DNA of 64,000 bases, taken from positions 62,001 through 126,000 of the forward strand of contig JAJRPN010000030.1 in NCBI GenBank assembly GCA_024280755.1, written 5' to 3'. This stretch comes from Planctomycetota bacterium. GTDB taxonomy: Bacteria > Planctomycetota > Phycisphaerae > Phycisphaerales > UBA1924. The notes under the pieces are model-generated. The model saw only the letters and a program-made list of their open reading frames with translations, did no database searches and was not told the origin of the DNA. Below, piece after piece: positions 1 to 8,420 of this stretch (positions within the stretch are counted from its first letter, which is position 1; each line of letters starts with the position of its first letter). Position numbers and translations under genes: made by a program.

Positions 1-870
1 GCCATCGCGAACAAACTCAGAGATTGATCCGCTTGAGAAGTTACGGATATCCATCGAGCCTGTGACTTCGTCGCCGGATTCATCGAGGATGAAAGTCGCG
101 GGGACTGCCGAGCCGTGGTAGTCGAACGAACCCTTCCAGGTGTTTGAATCGACGATCTCGGTTTCGACTTCGACGGGTTGATTGAGATTGTGGCGAATTT
201 CATCTCGTTCGTCCATACGCTCACGCATGAGGAATCCGGTCGAGCGGATGCCGCCGCGAGCGGCATAGTTTGGAGCAATCAATACCCATGAATCTGCATA
301 GCTGCCAGCATTTGATTCATACTCATCCATACTCGTTGGGTAGTGGATGACCGAGCCGGTGATTGGGCCGTCGGTTCCCATTGACCATGCGAGGGTCGAG
401 AACTCGAGTGTGCGGACTTCCTTAGGATCTTTGCCTTTGCGTCCTTGGAGCAGCACGCGCCCGGTGGATGGACCGCGATCGAAGCGGGTTTCGACGACTC
501 CCCATTTGTGCAGGTGTGCGTTGGACAAGCCGAAGGCTTCGAAGTTCGAGCGTGCCCAGCGTTGTGCTTGCTCGAGGCTTGCTGATCCGGTCAGGCGTGG
601 GCCGAAGGTTTCGCACATCTCGGTGAGGGTGGCGAGAACCTGTGAGTTGTTCTTGCCCTCGTCGATGATGGCTGCGATGGTTGTGGCATCGCCCATCTGG
701 ATTGCTGGTACAGCAACTTGTTTGCCATCGATGATGGAAAAGGAACTTGATTCGACGACATCGTTTGAGCTTGTCGAATCGAGCGAGATCGATAGGCTGT
801 TGTTGCAGCCTGTGATTGAGAGACAAGTGCCAGCGAGGGCGAGGACAGCAAAGCGTGCAGGAATGCGCAT
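1..870 (-). CDS. M28-family peptidase lipoprotein, 3' end missing
   Basis: The minus-strand frame is open from an ATG at 870 to the window edge (290 codons seen). A GGAG lies eight bases before the ATG. The product begins with a lipoprotein signal peptide (MRIPARF, a hydrophobic core, then SITGC), so it should be lipid-anchored outside the inner membrane. Residues 75-110 include FGPRLTGS and a run resembling the start of M28 zinc aminopeptidases, and LAWSMGTDGPITG near residue 160 resembles the stretch before their PA domain. The zinc ligands would lie beyond the edge. A stretch around residues 245-275 (TWKGSFDYHG, DEVTGSMDI) looks like a small beta-rich insert inside the PA region. The family call is by resemblance; substrate unknown. 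It follows the gene at 1027-2475 on the same strand. Confidence 0.65.
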   Translation of the reverse strand, partial: MRIPARFAVLALAGTCLSITGCNNSLSISLDSTSSNDVVESSSFSIIDGKQVAVPAIQMGDATTIAAIIDEGKNNSQVLATLTEMCETFGPRLTGSASLEQAQRWARSNFEAFGLSNAHLHKWGVVETRFDRGPSTGRVLLQGRKGKDPKEVRTLEFSTLAWSMGTDGPITGSVIHYPTSMDEYESNAGSYADSWVLIAPNYAARGGIRSTGFLMRERMDERDEIRHNLNQPVEVETEIVDSNTWKGSFDYHGSAVPATFILDESGDEVTGSMDIRNFSSGSISEFVRDG

Positions 871-1026
871 TGGGGAATCTCCAGAGTGGGGGTCATACGG
901 ACAGAAAAGTCCGTGTGTGCATGTACCAACACGATCAACTCGCGTTGCAGCGGGCTGGTCGTGGTGCGTATTCTAGGAGACTTGAGTTGTGAAGTGGTGA
1001 TTGAGGATGAAGGAGTGTGTAGACGC

Positions 1027-2475
1027 TTATTCCAAAGGCAGCCCTTTTTTCTTCCAGAGCTTGATCAACCGATCGAGTTCGATCGGTTCCCAGATCCGCC
1101 CATTGGCAAGTTGAACACGCATGAGATTACCATCACTGGTATAGAGGCTGACATTGGGCGGGGTGTCGTTGGAGACTTTGGTCGTGATACGGATGAGGTC
1201 TGGGGTTTCTTCCGGGTGCTCGACGACATTCCAGCGAAGGGCGATTGCGCCTAGCGAGCTGTTATATGCGTATGCGGCGTATTCGCCGGGGTTTGCCTTC
1301 TTGGCGAGCATGGCACTGATGAGATAGGTCTGAGACTGTGAGATATAGCCTTGCCCTTGGATGGTTGGGTGGGTTTTGATTGGCTGTTCGCCTGATTGAT
1401 CGAGGACGATCGCCATGCTTGTGTTTGAACGGGCGCCGGTGATGGTGGAGGTTTGTTGGACCCCATCGCGTCGGAGTGACATTTTGATGGTCCACGATTC
1501 TTCTTTGGCATCTTCAGACATGTAGAAGGTGGCGCGGGTATCGACGCGCATGTGGTCTTCGATCGCCATCGCGTCGATTTGAACGAAGTAGCCAAGTTTG
1601 CGATCGTCATCGTTCCAGGATGATCTTGGTTTGGTTGAGAGTTCGCCTTTGAACCCGCCCCATGAGCGGACTTTTCGATAGCCGAACTCTGTGGCGTCCA
1701 TTTCGTCGCCCGATGGTGCCGGGAGGTAGAGCCGTTCCCAACGATCCTTCTTGCCAGTCATGGCGTTTTGGTAATCTTTGATGGTGCTTAGATCGAGGAA
1801 GGCGAGCATCGAGTTGATCGCAGCAGCACGACGGACATCGATCTCTGTCGGGTTTCCAAGATCCATCGAGGCGATTGAAGTCTCGTAAAACGCGCGTGCT
1901 TTGTCGAAGTCAGAGTAGAGGGTTGTGAAATCGAAGATCACAAACTTGCGAGGTTGACTCTGGAAGATGGTCATCCCTCGAACAGTTGCGGGTTTGCCAT
2001 TGAGCCCTGGAAGCAGGATGTAGAAGCGTTCGCCGGTACGGAAGTTGATTTTGAGGTTCGGCTCACGGGCGAGGAGTTTGCCTGTCTTTGAGCTGGCGAA
2101 CTTGGTGAGTTGGTTGATGATGTTGTCTGCGATTTGGGCGGTTGTGAGCTCTGGATCGGTGGTTCGTTGTTCTTTGATGATCATGACCCCGATTTGATCG
2201 GGTAATCCGATGCCCATCGTGGCGTTGTCGCCGAAGCTTGTGGTTTCGGTGACTGATCCTTCGGGGAGGTAGATATTGAGGTTGAGGGCGTCAATCCTGA
2301 TCGGGCTGCTTTGGAGAACCACCGGCGAAGGGGCGGTGGTGACGATGCGTTTGGCCGAGGAATCTTGTGCAGGTGGGGGAGTGGTAGGCTGGGCGAGTGT
2401 GCTCGCGCTTGTCGCCAAGAGGACGCATGATGCGAGGATATAGTGGAGCTTTGATCTTGTGTTGGTATGAAGCAT
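1027..2475 (-). CDS. Secreted protein of unknown function
   Basis: This encodes 482 residues from an ATG at 2475. The frame stays open further upstream, but the start at 2475 gives a clean Sec signal peptide (MLHTNTRSKLHYILASCVLL, cleavage near STLAQ), so longer starts are disfavoured. A proline-rich stretch follows the signal peptide. The mature part has many alternating hydrophobic strands (LNLNIYLPEGS, RTGERFYILLPG, RKFVIFDFTTLY), which suggests a beta-rich extracytoplasmic protein. I recognise no catalytic motif or family. It lies divergent from rpsJ and upstream of the peptidase gene ending at the left edge. Confidence 0.6.
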   Translation of the reverse strand: MLHTNTRSKLHYILASCVLLATSASTLAQPTTPPPAQDSSAKRIVTTAPSPVVLQSSPIRIDALNLNIYLPEGSVTETTSFGDNATMGIGLPDQIGVMIIKEQRTTDPELTTAQIADNIINQLTKFASSKTGKLLAREPNLKINFRTGERFYILLPGLNGKPATVRGMTIFQSQPRKFVIFDFTTLYSDFDKARAFYETSIASMDLGNPTEIDVRRAAAINSMLAFLDLSTIKDYQNAMTGKKDRWERLYLPAPSGDEMDATEFGYRKVRSWGGFKGELSTKPRSSWNDDDRKLGYFVQIDAMAIEDHMRVDTRATFYMSEDAKEESWTIKMSLRRDGVQQTSTITGARSNTSMAIVLDQSGEQPIKTHPTIQGQGYISQSQTYLISAMLAKKANPGEYAAYAYNSSLGAIALRWNVVEHPEETPDLIRITTKVSNDTPPNVSLYTSDGNLMRVQLANGRIWEPIELDRLIKLWKKKGLPLE

Positions 2476-2706
2476 GATGGATTCCGTGTTAAAGGCTCTA
2501 TTCACTCGCATTTGTCGGCATTTTAGAGCCTCGAAGAAGAGCCTGGTCTGGTGATTGGGAAAGGGGAGGAAAAAATCTTGTTTGAGGATCAATGTTGAGG
2601 GTAGGATTTGACTCACGAAGGGGCATGTCTACGCTTCTCTTCCCGACTTGGAAAGCTTTGCTTTGTAAGTGGGGATTTTATGGCTCTTACGCCCTGGCGA
2701 ATGTGA

Positions 2707-2782
2707 ATGCGAGATTGTTCTCGCATCGAACTAGGGTGGGCTGTTGGTGCCTTCGGGCGTTTAAAAGGCTGTTTTTACAGCT
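2707..2782 (+). promoter_or_regulatory. Structured leader of rpsJ
   Basis: Three hairpins stand in a row before rpsJ: ATGCGAGA-TTGT-TCTCGCAT at 2707-2726 (8 bp, perfect), GCC-TTCG-GGC at 2749-2758 with a UUCG tetraloop, and GCTGT-TTTT-ACAGC at 2768-2781. They fit a transcribed 5' leader. In E. coli the S10 leader binds L4 and controls the operon; whether this one does is inference. I see no convincing sigma-70 promoter between 2476 and 2700. There is a TTGACT at 2608-2613 but no good -10 at the right distance. Confidence 0.45.
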
Positions 2783-2803
2783 CAAACGATGAAAGGATGG
2801 CGT

Positions 2804-3112
2804 ATGTCCATCAATAAAATCCGTATCCGTCTCGAAGCTTATGACCATATCGCACTCGATGCATCCGCACGCGAGATCGTCGATCATGCCAAACGCACCA
2901 ACGCCAAGGTTTCTGGTCCTGTGCCATTGCCAACCCGTATTGAGCGTTACACCGTTCTTCGTGGTCCATTTGTTGACAAGAAATCGCGTGAACAGTTCGA
3001 AATCCGCACACACAAAAGGATTATCGACATTCACGAGCCCAACAGCCGAACTGTCGAAGCACTCAACCGCTTGGTTGTTCCCGCAGGCGTGTTCGTCAAA
3101 ATCAAGGCATAA
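2804..3112 (+). CDS. rpsJ: 30S ribosomal protein S10
   Basis: The 102-residue product has the normal S10 length and sequence ([10 protein letters not shown] near the start, [20 protein letters not shown] in the middle). S10 sits in the head of the 30S subunit and in transcription is NusE. An in-frame ATG lies at 2789, but AAAGGA at 2792-2797 is spaced six bases from the ATG at 2804, and S10 homologues begin at MSINKIRIR, so 2804 is preferred. It is the first gene of the cluster; tuf and fusA, often upstream, are absent. Confidence 0.97.
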   Translation: MSINKIRIRLEAYDHIALDASAREIVDHAKRTNAKVSGPVPLPTRIERYTVLRGPFVDKKSREQFEIRTHKRIIDIHEPNSRTVEALNRLVVPAGVFVKIKA

Positions 3113-3130
3113 TCTATTGGTTACTTCACA

Positions 3131-3237
3131 GGCTCGCCCGTTTGGGTGGGCCTGAGTTTGTATATACGCATTTAGACAGTAAAAACGAGACTTCCTCTGC
3201 CGAATCGGTATGAAGCGGTTCCCGCCCGAAGCGGGAA
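3131..3237 (+). promoter_or_regulatory. Two hairpins between rpsJ and rplC
   Basis: GGCTCGCCC at 3131-3139 can pair with GGGTGGGCC at 3144-3152 (nine pairs, two G-U). TTCCCGC at 3219-3225 pairs with GCGGGAA at 3231-3237, just before the rplC ribosome-binding site AAGGA. The first lacks a good T-run, so it is not a clear terminator; the second could tune rplC translation. Confidence 0.35.
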
Positions 3238-3252
3238 TGAAGGAATGAAGAC

Positions 3253-3951
3253 ATGACCGCTCCAAGTAAAACAGCACATCTTCTCGGCCAAAAAGTTGGG
3301 ATGACCCGCGTCTATGACGAAAACGGCATTTCTAGCCCAGTAACCGTCATTAAGATTGATCCGAACACCGTCACCCAGCTCCGCACCATGGAAGTTGATG
3401 GCTACAGCGCTGTTCAGATCGGTGCAGGCGATATCAAGGCTCGCAACTCGACCATGCCATTGATTGGTCACGATGCCAAGGCTGGCGTTGCTCCTAGGCG
3501 TAAGCATGCCGAGTTCCGTCTCGAAGACGGTGCTGAATCAGGCTGGGAACTGGGCCAAGAGTTGACTGTCAGCGTGTTTGATGATATTAAGTATGTTGAT
3601 GTGATCGGGACCAGTAAGGGTAAAGGCTTTGCTGGCGGTATGAAGCGTTGGGGCTTTAAGGGTCAGCTCGCTTCTCACGGTGTTGAGCGCAAGCATCGTT
3701 CACCGGGTTCGATCGGTGGTCACGGCAACAATGCTGGTAAATCCGGTCGCATCAAAAAGGGTAAGAAAATGGCTGGGCACATGGGTGCCAAGCAAATTAC
3801 TGCTCGTTCACTCGATGTGATTCGCGTAGATGTTGAAAATGGTATTCTTCTTGTCAAGGGGCCAGTCCCTGGGCATTACAACGCTTGGGTTGAAGTTCGC
3901 CCAGCAACCCGACTTTATCGTCCAAAGGCTGCAAAAGTTGCCAATGGTTGA
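3253..3951 (+). CDS. rplC: 50S ribosomal protein L3
   Basis: The 232-residue protein matches bacterial L3: GQKVGMTRVYDENG at the N-terminus, the KGKGFAGGMKRWGFKG loop, GSIGGHGNNAGKSGRIKKG, and KMAGHMGAKQIT. L3 binds 23S rRNA early in assembly and its loop reaches near the peptidyl-transferase centre. The loop Gln that is methylated in enterobacteria sits in the family segment ending in the GSIG..G region; I cannot tell whether it is modified here. AAGGA lies nine bases before the ATG. Length is slightly above E. coli L3 (209). Confidence 0.97.
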   Translation: MTAPSKTAHLLGQKVGMTRVYDENGISSPVTVIKIDPNTVTQLRTMEVDGYSAVQIGAGDIKARNSTMPLIGHDAKAGVAPRRKHAEFRLEDGAESGWELGQELTVSVFDDIKYVDVIGTSKGKGFAGGMKRWGFKGQLASHGVERKHRSPGSIGGHGNNAGKSGRIKKGKKMAGHMGAKQITARSLDVIRVDVENGILLVKGPVPGHYNAWVEVRPATRLYRPKAAKVANG

Positions 3952-4259
3952 TCAAATAAGTTGATCTTTGTGTTTGGGCGGTCAATAATCTCCGCTCAAA
4001 GATGGGTAGGTCGTTTCCGGTTTAAATCGGTAAACGAAACCGCTCATATGAATTTAGTCATTGTCCCCAGAGGAATCTGGGAGAGCAATGCCGAGTCAAA
4101 CTTGTGTCTCTGAACATCGTTCGATCTGCAAAGAGTGGATGATGGCCGAAAGGCGATATTCAAGACCGGGTGCGGCGTATTGGGCCGGCAGCCTGTTAAG
4201 CGTGTGCTTAACGAAATGGTGCCGGGTGGTCCGACAGGCGTTCGACGAGGTATAGACCG
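3952..4259 (+). promoter_or_regulatory. Structured 308-nt region before rplD, candidate r-protein leader
   Basis: This gap is long for an r-protein operon. It contains TCGTTTCCG (4011-4019) pairing with CGG-T-AAACGA (4028-4037), CCCAGA-GGAA-TCTGGG at 4066-4081 with a GNRA loop, GCC-GAAA-GGC at 4145-4154, and a 3' domain in which CCGGCA (about 4185-4190) pairs with TGCCGG (about 4219-4224) around the perfect hairpin GTTAAGC-GTGT-GCTTAAC (about 4195-4212). GCCTGT and ACAGGC in the same domain offer a competing pairing that crosses the first. L4 controls S10 operons in other bacteria by binding RNA, so an L4-responsive element before rplD is a reasonable inference. Confidence 0.45.
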
Positions 4260-4925
4260 ATGGATGTCCCCGTTTATTCAATGAGTGGTAAGGCTGTAGG
4301 CAATATGTCTGTAGACGAAATCGCACTCGGCGAAACAATTAATGCAGACTTGCTCAAGCAAGCGTTCGTGATGTATCATGCGAACCTTCGCCAGGGCTCT
4401 GCTCGTTCAAAGAACCGTGCTCTTCTCGCGTATTCGCGTGCGAAGATCTATAAGCAGAAGGGCACAGGCCGTGCTCGTCATGGTGATAAGAAATCCAACA
4501 CGATGCGTGGTGGTGGGCATGCCCATCAAAAGACGCGTACCCGTGACGATTATCATCAAGATATGCCTAAGAAGATGCGTCGTAAGGCGAATCGCAATGC
4601 ACTGCTTTGTAAGCTGCTCGATAATGAAGTTCGCGTAATCGATGGGTTGTCATTTGACACCGCTCGTACGAAGGACTTTGTATCGTTCCTCGAAGCAATC
4701 AAGGTCGATCGTGCATCGCTTGTTGCACTCTCTGGCGATGCTGAAAAGAGCAAGAATGCTCGTCTCAGTGCTCGCAATGTCGAGGGCGTAACGATCTGTC
4801 GTGCGGATCAACTCAATACTTATGAGATGCTCAACAATCGCTTCTTGGTGATTGATAAGGCTGATCTCGAAGCATGGCTTGCAGGTCCTAGCTCACAAAC
4901 AGGTAAACTGGGAGGTGCGAAGTGA
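4260..4925 (+). CDS. rplD: 50S ribosomal protein L4
   Basis: The 221-residue protein has the L4/L1e pattern: NLRQGSARSKNRALLAYSRA, then KQKGTGRARHGDKKSNTMRGGG with the extended loop that lines the peptide exit tunnel, and a C-terminal Rossmann-like half (VRVIDGLSF, NNRFLVIDKADLEAWLAG). The ATG at 4260 follows GAGG by nine bases. Its stop overlaps the GTG start of rplW in GTGA, which implies translational coupling. In E. coli L4 also represses its operon; here the long structured gap just upstream may play that part. Confidence 0.96.
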   Translation: MDVPVYSMSGKAVGNMSVDEIALGETINADLLKQAFVMYHANLRQGSARSKNRALLAYSRAKIYKQKGTGRARHGDKKSNTMRGGGHAHQKTRTRDDYHQDMPKKMRRKANRNALLCKLLDNEVRVIDGLSFDTARTKDFVSFLEAIKVDRASLVALSGDAEKSKNARLSARNVEGVTICRADQLNTYEMLNNRFLVIDKADLEAWLAGPSSQTGKLGGAK

Positions 4926-5206
4926 ATCTCGAACCACTCTACATTCTGCGTAAGCCGTTGCTCACCGAAAAGAGCACTCAGCAGATGGAAGAAAATAATG
5001 TATACACCTTTGAGGTTAACCGGCGTGCATCGAAAGATGTCATCAAGGCTGCGATCGAAAAGGCGTATGGGGTTAAGGTTGTGAAGGTAACGACGCAAGT
5101 GCGCAAGGGTGGTTCACGCCGCTTTAAGTACGGGACTGTTGCTGAGCATAGCTGGAAGCGTGCTGCTGTTAAAGTGGCTGAAGGTCAATCAATCGAGCTC
5201 TTCTGA
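4922..5206 (+). CDS. rplW: 50S ribosomal protein L23
   Basis: The 94-residue protein shows the L23 signature: ILRKPLLTEKST near the N-terminus, YTFEVNRRASKDVIKAAIEKAYGVKV, and a C-terminal beta strand. L23 sits at the tunnel exit, where trigger factor and SRP dock. It starts at GTG with GGAGGTG eight bases upstream, overlapping the rplD stop by four bases. Confidence 0.95.
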   Translation: MNLEPLYILRKPLLTEKSTQQMEENNVYTFEVNRRASKDVIKAAIEKAYGVKVVKVTTQVRKGGSRRFKYGTVAEHSWKRAAVKVAEGQSIELF

Positions 5207-5233
5207 GCCGGTTCGTAAGAAAGGACTGCAGAT

Positions 5234-6091
5234 ATGGCTATTCGTATCTACAAACCAACAAGTGCGGGCCGCAGGAACGCTTCGGTCAACCTCAATGAAG
5301 AGGTGACGAAGAATGCTCCTGAGAAGAGCCTGCTTTCTCCTCGTCCTCGCAAGGGCGGGCGTAACCATCAAGGGAAGATCACTGTTCGTGGTCGTGGTGG
5401 AGGTGCCAAGCGCATGTACCGCCAGATCGACTTTAAGCGTCGTGACCGTGATGGAATCGTCGGTACCGTTGTTGGTATCGAGTATGATCCGAACCGCACA
5501 TGCCACATCGCACTCATTGAGTATGCAGATGGCGTGAAGCGTTACATTCTTGCTCCAATCGGTTTGACTGATGGCGACAAGGTGATGACTTCGGCAACCG
5601 AAGCAATCGAGCCAACTCCTGGCTCGACCATGTCATTGCGTTACATTCCTTCGGGGATGAATGTGCATTGTGTGGAGCTCCTTCCCGGTGCTGGTGGCAA
5701 GCTTTGCCGCTCGGCTGGTGCGTCAGCTCGCCTGACCAACAAGGAAGGCAAGTATGCCACATTGGTGATGCCATCTGGCGAAACCCGTCGTGTGCTTATT
5801 GATTGTCGTGCAACGGTTGGGCAGGTTGGTAACACCGATCACCAGAACCGTCGTTTGGGCAAGGCTGGTATTAGCCGTCACTTGGGTCGGCGTCCGAAGA
5901 CTCGTGGTGTGGCAATGAGTCACCATGCTCACCCAATGGGTGGCGGTGATGGTCGCAGTAAGGGTGGACGCGCTCCTGTGAGTAAGTCTGGTACTTTCTC
6001 GAAAGGTGGCGGTACTCGTAACCGCAAGAAGCCATCACAAGATTTGATCCTCCGTCGCCGCAAGAGTAAGCGGTACGGGCAACTGAAGTAA
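5234..6091 (+). CDS. rplB: 50S ribosomal protein L2
   Basis: The 285-residue protein matches L2 across its length ([66 protein letters not shown]). L2 is needed for subunit joining and peptidyl transfer. In the conserved C-terminal loop the usual DHPHGGG reads AHPMGGG: the His equivalent to E. coli His229 is kept, but its Asp neighbour is Ala and the second His is Met. AAAGGACTGCAGAT precedes the ATG. Confidence 0.97.
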   Translation: MAIRIYKPTSAGRRNASVNLNEEVTKNAPEKSLLSPRPRKGGRNHQGKITVRGRGGGAKRMYRQIDFKRRDRDGIVGTVVGIEYDPNRTCHIALIEYADGVKRYILAPIGLTDGDKVMTSATEAIEPTPGSTMSLRYIPSGMNVHCVELLPGAGGKLCRSAGASARLTNKEGKYATLVMPSGETRRVLIDCRATVGQVGNTDHQNRRLGKAGISRHLGRRPKTRGVAMSHHAHPMGGGDGRSKGGRAPVSKSGTFSKGGGTRNRKKPSQDLILRRRKSKRYGQLK

Positions 6092-6107
6092 GACAAGGAG
6101 ATACCCT

Positions 6108-6392
6108 ATGGGACGCAGTCTTAAGAAGGGCCCGTATGTTGTTGAGAGCGTGTACCGCAAGGTCATGAAGCAAACAGAAGCGGGCGAGAACACACCAATC
6201 AAGACTTGGGCGCGCTCGTGCACTATTGTTCCTGAGTTTGTGGGTTTCACATTCCAGGTACATAACGGCAGAGTATTCATTGATGTATTTGTGACAGAAG
6301 ACATGGTCGGGCACAAGCTCGGAGAGTTTTCGATCACTCGTACCTTCCGTGGACATACGAACAAGAAGGAAGGCCTAAAGGTAGGACGCTGA
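6108..6392 (+). CDS. rpsS: 30S ribosomal protein S19
   Basis: The 94-residue product is a full-length S19 ([47 protein letters not shown]). S19 lies in the 30S head and contacts the A-site finger. The spacing of 16 bases from rplB and the AAGGAGAT before the ATG fit one operon. Confidence 0.97.
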   Translation: MGRSLKKGPYVVESVYRKVMKQTEAGENTPIKTWARSCTIVPEFVGFTFQVHNGRVFIDVFVTEDMVGHKLGEFSITRTFRGHTNKKEGLKVGR

Positions 6393-6428
6393 TTCACATC
6401 AGTCTCCTCGTTAGGGAAGGATTAACCC

Positions 6429-6974
6429 GTGCGACTAAGAGCCAAAGAACTAAAAACACGAGCAACAGATGCTGGCGTAAGCGTAGAACAGCTTGCTGAT
6501 GCGGTTACTCGTGATGGGCTGACCGGCGACAAAGCTGTGTCGGCTGTGAATAACTGGTTGGGTGGCAAAGGCCATCCAAAGTGTACCAAGAGTGATATCG
6601 AAGCGATGGCAACATCGATCGGTTGTCTCTCAAAGGACATCGCCAAGTTTACGACCGAAGTACGCAACCATCGCGGCAGCCCGAAAAAGGCCAAGCTCGT
6701 TGCAGACATGATCCGTGGCAAAAGCTTCGAAGATGCGAACAACATGCTCGCATTCTCGACCAAGCGTGCTGCGGTCAACATCCACAAGGCGCTCAAAGCA
6801 GCGACGGCGGATGCTGAACAACTCGGTGCTGATCCAAGCAATGTGTTTGTATCAGAAGTAACGGTCGATCGTGGGCAGCATATCAAGCGTTTCCGTCCTA
6901 AGGACAGAGGCCGTGCTCATCCGATCCTCAAGCGTACAAGCAACATTACATTGTCTGTTCAGGAGCGAAGCTAA
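6429..6974 (+). CDS. rplV: 50S ribosomal protein L22 with N-terminal extension
   Basis: The L22 core begins near residue 75 (TEVRNHRGSPKKAKLVADMIRG) and ends normally (HPILKRTSNITLSV); it binds 23S rRNA and its hairpin lines the exit tunnel. About 72 extra residues precede it, with three or four predicted helices: GVSVEQLADAVTRDGLTG and KSDIEAMATSIGCLS recall the two helices of a Cro/XRE-type helix-turn-helix. The GTG start at 6429 has AAGGA seven bases upstream, while the internal ATG near 6606 lacks a site, so the extension looks real. The stop overlaps the rpsC ATG by one base (TAATG). Confidence 0.93.
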   Translation: MRLRAKELKTRATDAGVSVEQLADAVTRDGLTGDKAVSAVNNWLGGKGHPKCTKSDIEAMATSIGCLSKDIAKFTTEVRNHRGSPKKAKLVADMIRGKSFEDANNMLAFSTKRAAVNIHKALKAATADAEQLGADPSNVFVSEVTVDRGQHIKRFRPKDRGRAHPILKRTSNITLSVQERS

Positions 6975-7675
6975 TGGGACAGAAATCACATCCATTTGGA
7001 TTCCGACTCGGTATCACCGAAACACATCTCTCGCGTTGGTACGCTCCAAAGGCGTTGTACGGCGAACTGCTCGTTGAAGACGAGAAGATCCGTCAATACT
7101 TGGATAAGCGTCTCAACCGCACCCCGCCAAACGCGATGGTCTCCAATATTCATATTGAGCGTACCCGCGAAGAGCTCAAGATCATCGTGCGTACCGCTCG
7201 ACCCGGTCTTGTGATTGGCCCAAAGGGTGCTGAGGTTGATCGGATGACCGAAGAGCTTCAGTACATGACCGGGCGAAAGGTTTCGATCTCAATCATCGAA
7301 ATCCGTGAGCCAGACATGGACGCCCAACTCGTTGCAGAGAATGTTGCTGAGCAGTTGAAAAAGCGTATGGGTTTCCGTCGCTTGGTCAAGATGCGTTCAG
7401 AAGCAGTGATGCAGGCTGGTGCATTGGGTGTCAAGATCCAGATTTCGGGTCGTCTTGGTGGTGCAGAAATGTCCCGCAAGATGGATGTCCGTCTGGGTGC
7501 TTTGCCGCTCTCGACGCTCCAGGCAAACATTAACTACGGATTCGCTGAGAGTCTCACGACTTACGGCATCCTCGGCGTGAAGGTTTGGATCTACAAAGGT
7601 CCTTACACGAACGAAGTAGAAGAGAACCAGTCCAACGCAGCAGGTGCCCAGGCACGAGCTCGTGGTCGCCGGTAA
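6974..7675 (+). CDS. rpsC: 30S ribosomal protein S3
   Basis: The 233-residue protein is a typical S3: MGQKSHPFGFRLGITETH at the N-terminus, a KH domain around VIGPKGAEVDRMTEELQ, and a C-terminal domain with SGRLGGAEMSRKMDVRLG and YGILGVKVWIYKG. S3 forms part of the mRNA entry channel. It is coupled to rplV by a TAATG overlap. The tail is Ala/Arg-rich. Confidence 0.97.
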   Translation: MGQKSHPFGFRLGITETHLSRWYAPKALYGELLVEDEKIRQYLDKRLNRTPPNAMVSNIHIERTREELKIIVRTARPGLVIGPKGAEVDRMTEELQYMTGRKVSISIIEIREPDMDAQLVAENVAEQLKKRMGFRRLVKMRSEAVMQAGALGVKIQISGRLGGAEMSRKMDVRLGALPLSTLQANINYGFAESLTTYGILGVKVWIYKGPYTNEVEENQSNAAGAQARARGRR

Positions 7676-7727
7676 ATGATTTAGTTTCACTGATGATATG
7701 ATCATCAGTGATGAAGGGATATGAGCT

Positions 7728-8153
7728 ATGCCTCCATATAAGATTCCAAAGCGTGTAAAGCACCGTAAAGAGTTCCGCCGAGTGCGGGATCGTAAAGCGA
7801 CCAAAGGCAACTATGTTGCGTTTGGTGAGTTCGGCCTTCAAGCCCTCGAGCCATGTTGGCTCAAGAGCAACTGTATTGAAGCCGGTCGTGTGACTTGTCA
7901 GCACTTCCTCAAGCGTGAGGGCAAGCTGTTCATCCGGGTCTTCCCGGACAAGCCGATTTCCAAGAAGCCACTCGAAACTCGCATGGGTAAGGGTAAGGCT
8001 GAAGTGGATTATTGGGCAGCACGCGTCAAGCCAGGTACGGTTCTTTTTGAACTCGCTGGTGTAAGTGAAGCCCGCGCCCGTGGCGCGTTCTTCCGAATCG
8101 CAATGAAAATGCCTGTACGCTGTCGAATGATCGGCCGCCGAATAGAAGCTTAA
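7728..8153 (+). CDS. rplP: 50S ribosomal protein L16
   Basis: The 141-residue product matches L16 ([55 protein letters not shown]-like loop, [11 protein letters not shown]). L16 helps shape the A-site tRNA-binding region of the 50S. AAGGGATATGAGCT precedes the ATG. TGATGATATGATCATCA-like symmetry (about 7690-7708) lies between rpsC and rplP and could form a hairpin. Confidence 0.96.
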   Translation: MPPYKIPKRVKHRKEFRRVRDRKATKGNYVAFGEFGLQALEPCWLKSNCIEAGRVTCQHFLKREGKLFIRVFPDKPISKKPLETRMGKGKAEVDYWAARVKPGTVLFELAGVSEARARGAFFRIAMKMPVRCRMIGRRIEA

Positions 8154-8163
8154 GGAGGCAGTG

Positions 8164-8355
8164 ATGACTGGATCAGAAGTACGCAAACTCAATGATGAAG
8201 AGATCACTGTTGAACTCGGCAACCTGCGTGGCAAGTTGTTGGCACTCAAGAACAAGAGTGTGAGCGAGAAAATTGAAGACACAACGCAGTTTGGCAATAT
8301 GCGTCGAGATATCGCCAGATTGCTGACCGAGCAGACCGCACGGACTGCGAGCTGA
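8164..8355 (+). CDS. rpmC: 50S ribosomal protein L29
   Basis: This 63-residue, two-helix protein fits L29 (SEVRKLNDEEITVELGNLRG, then FGNMRRDIARLLTEQ). L29 sits near the exit tunnel beside L23. GTG at 8161 and ATG at 8164 are both in frame; AGGAGG at 8153-8158 is five bases from the ATG but only two from the GTG, so the ATG is chosen. Confidence 0.92.
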   Translation: MTGSEVRKLNDEEITVELGNLRGKLLALKNKSVSEKIEDTTQFGNMRRDIARLLTEQTARTAS

Positions 8356-8420
8356 TACACGATCGGCTGATCACATGGGTCTCTCAATGAAACCACATGC
8401 GAATCGGTCAGGAGAACACT

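Noticed and set aside
4061-4255. 64-codon frame between rplC and rplD
   Set aside because: The product is rich in Cys, Trp and Ser with no family likeness or good ribosome-binding site, and it overlaps clear RNA hairpins. A second frame (4114-4290) reads more protein-like (KRVLNEMVPGGPTGVRRG) but lacks a start and overlaps rplD.
4922-5206. Other small frames inside ribosomal genes on the opposite strand
   Set aside because: Such frames through the whole cluster are out-of-frame shadows of strongly conserved genes and have no support of their own.
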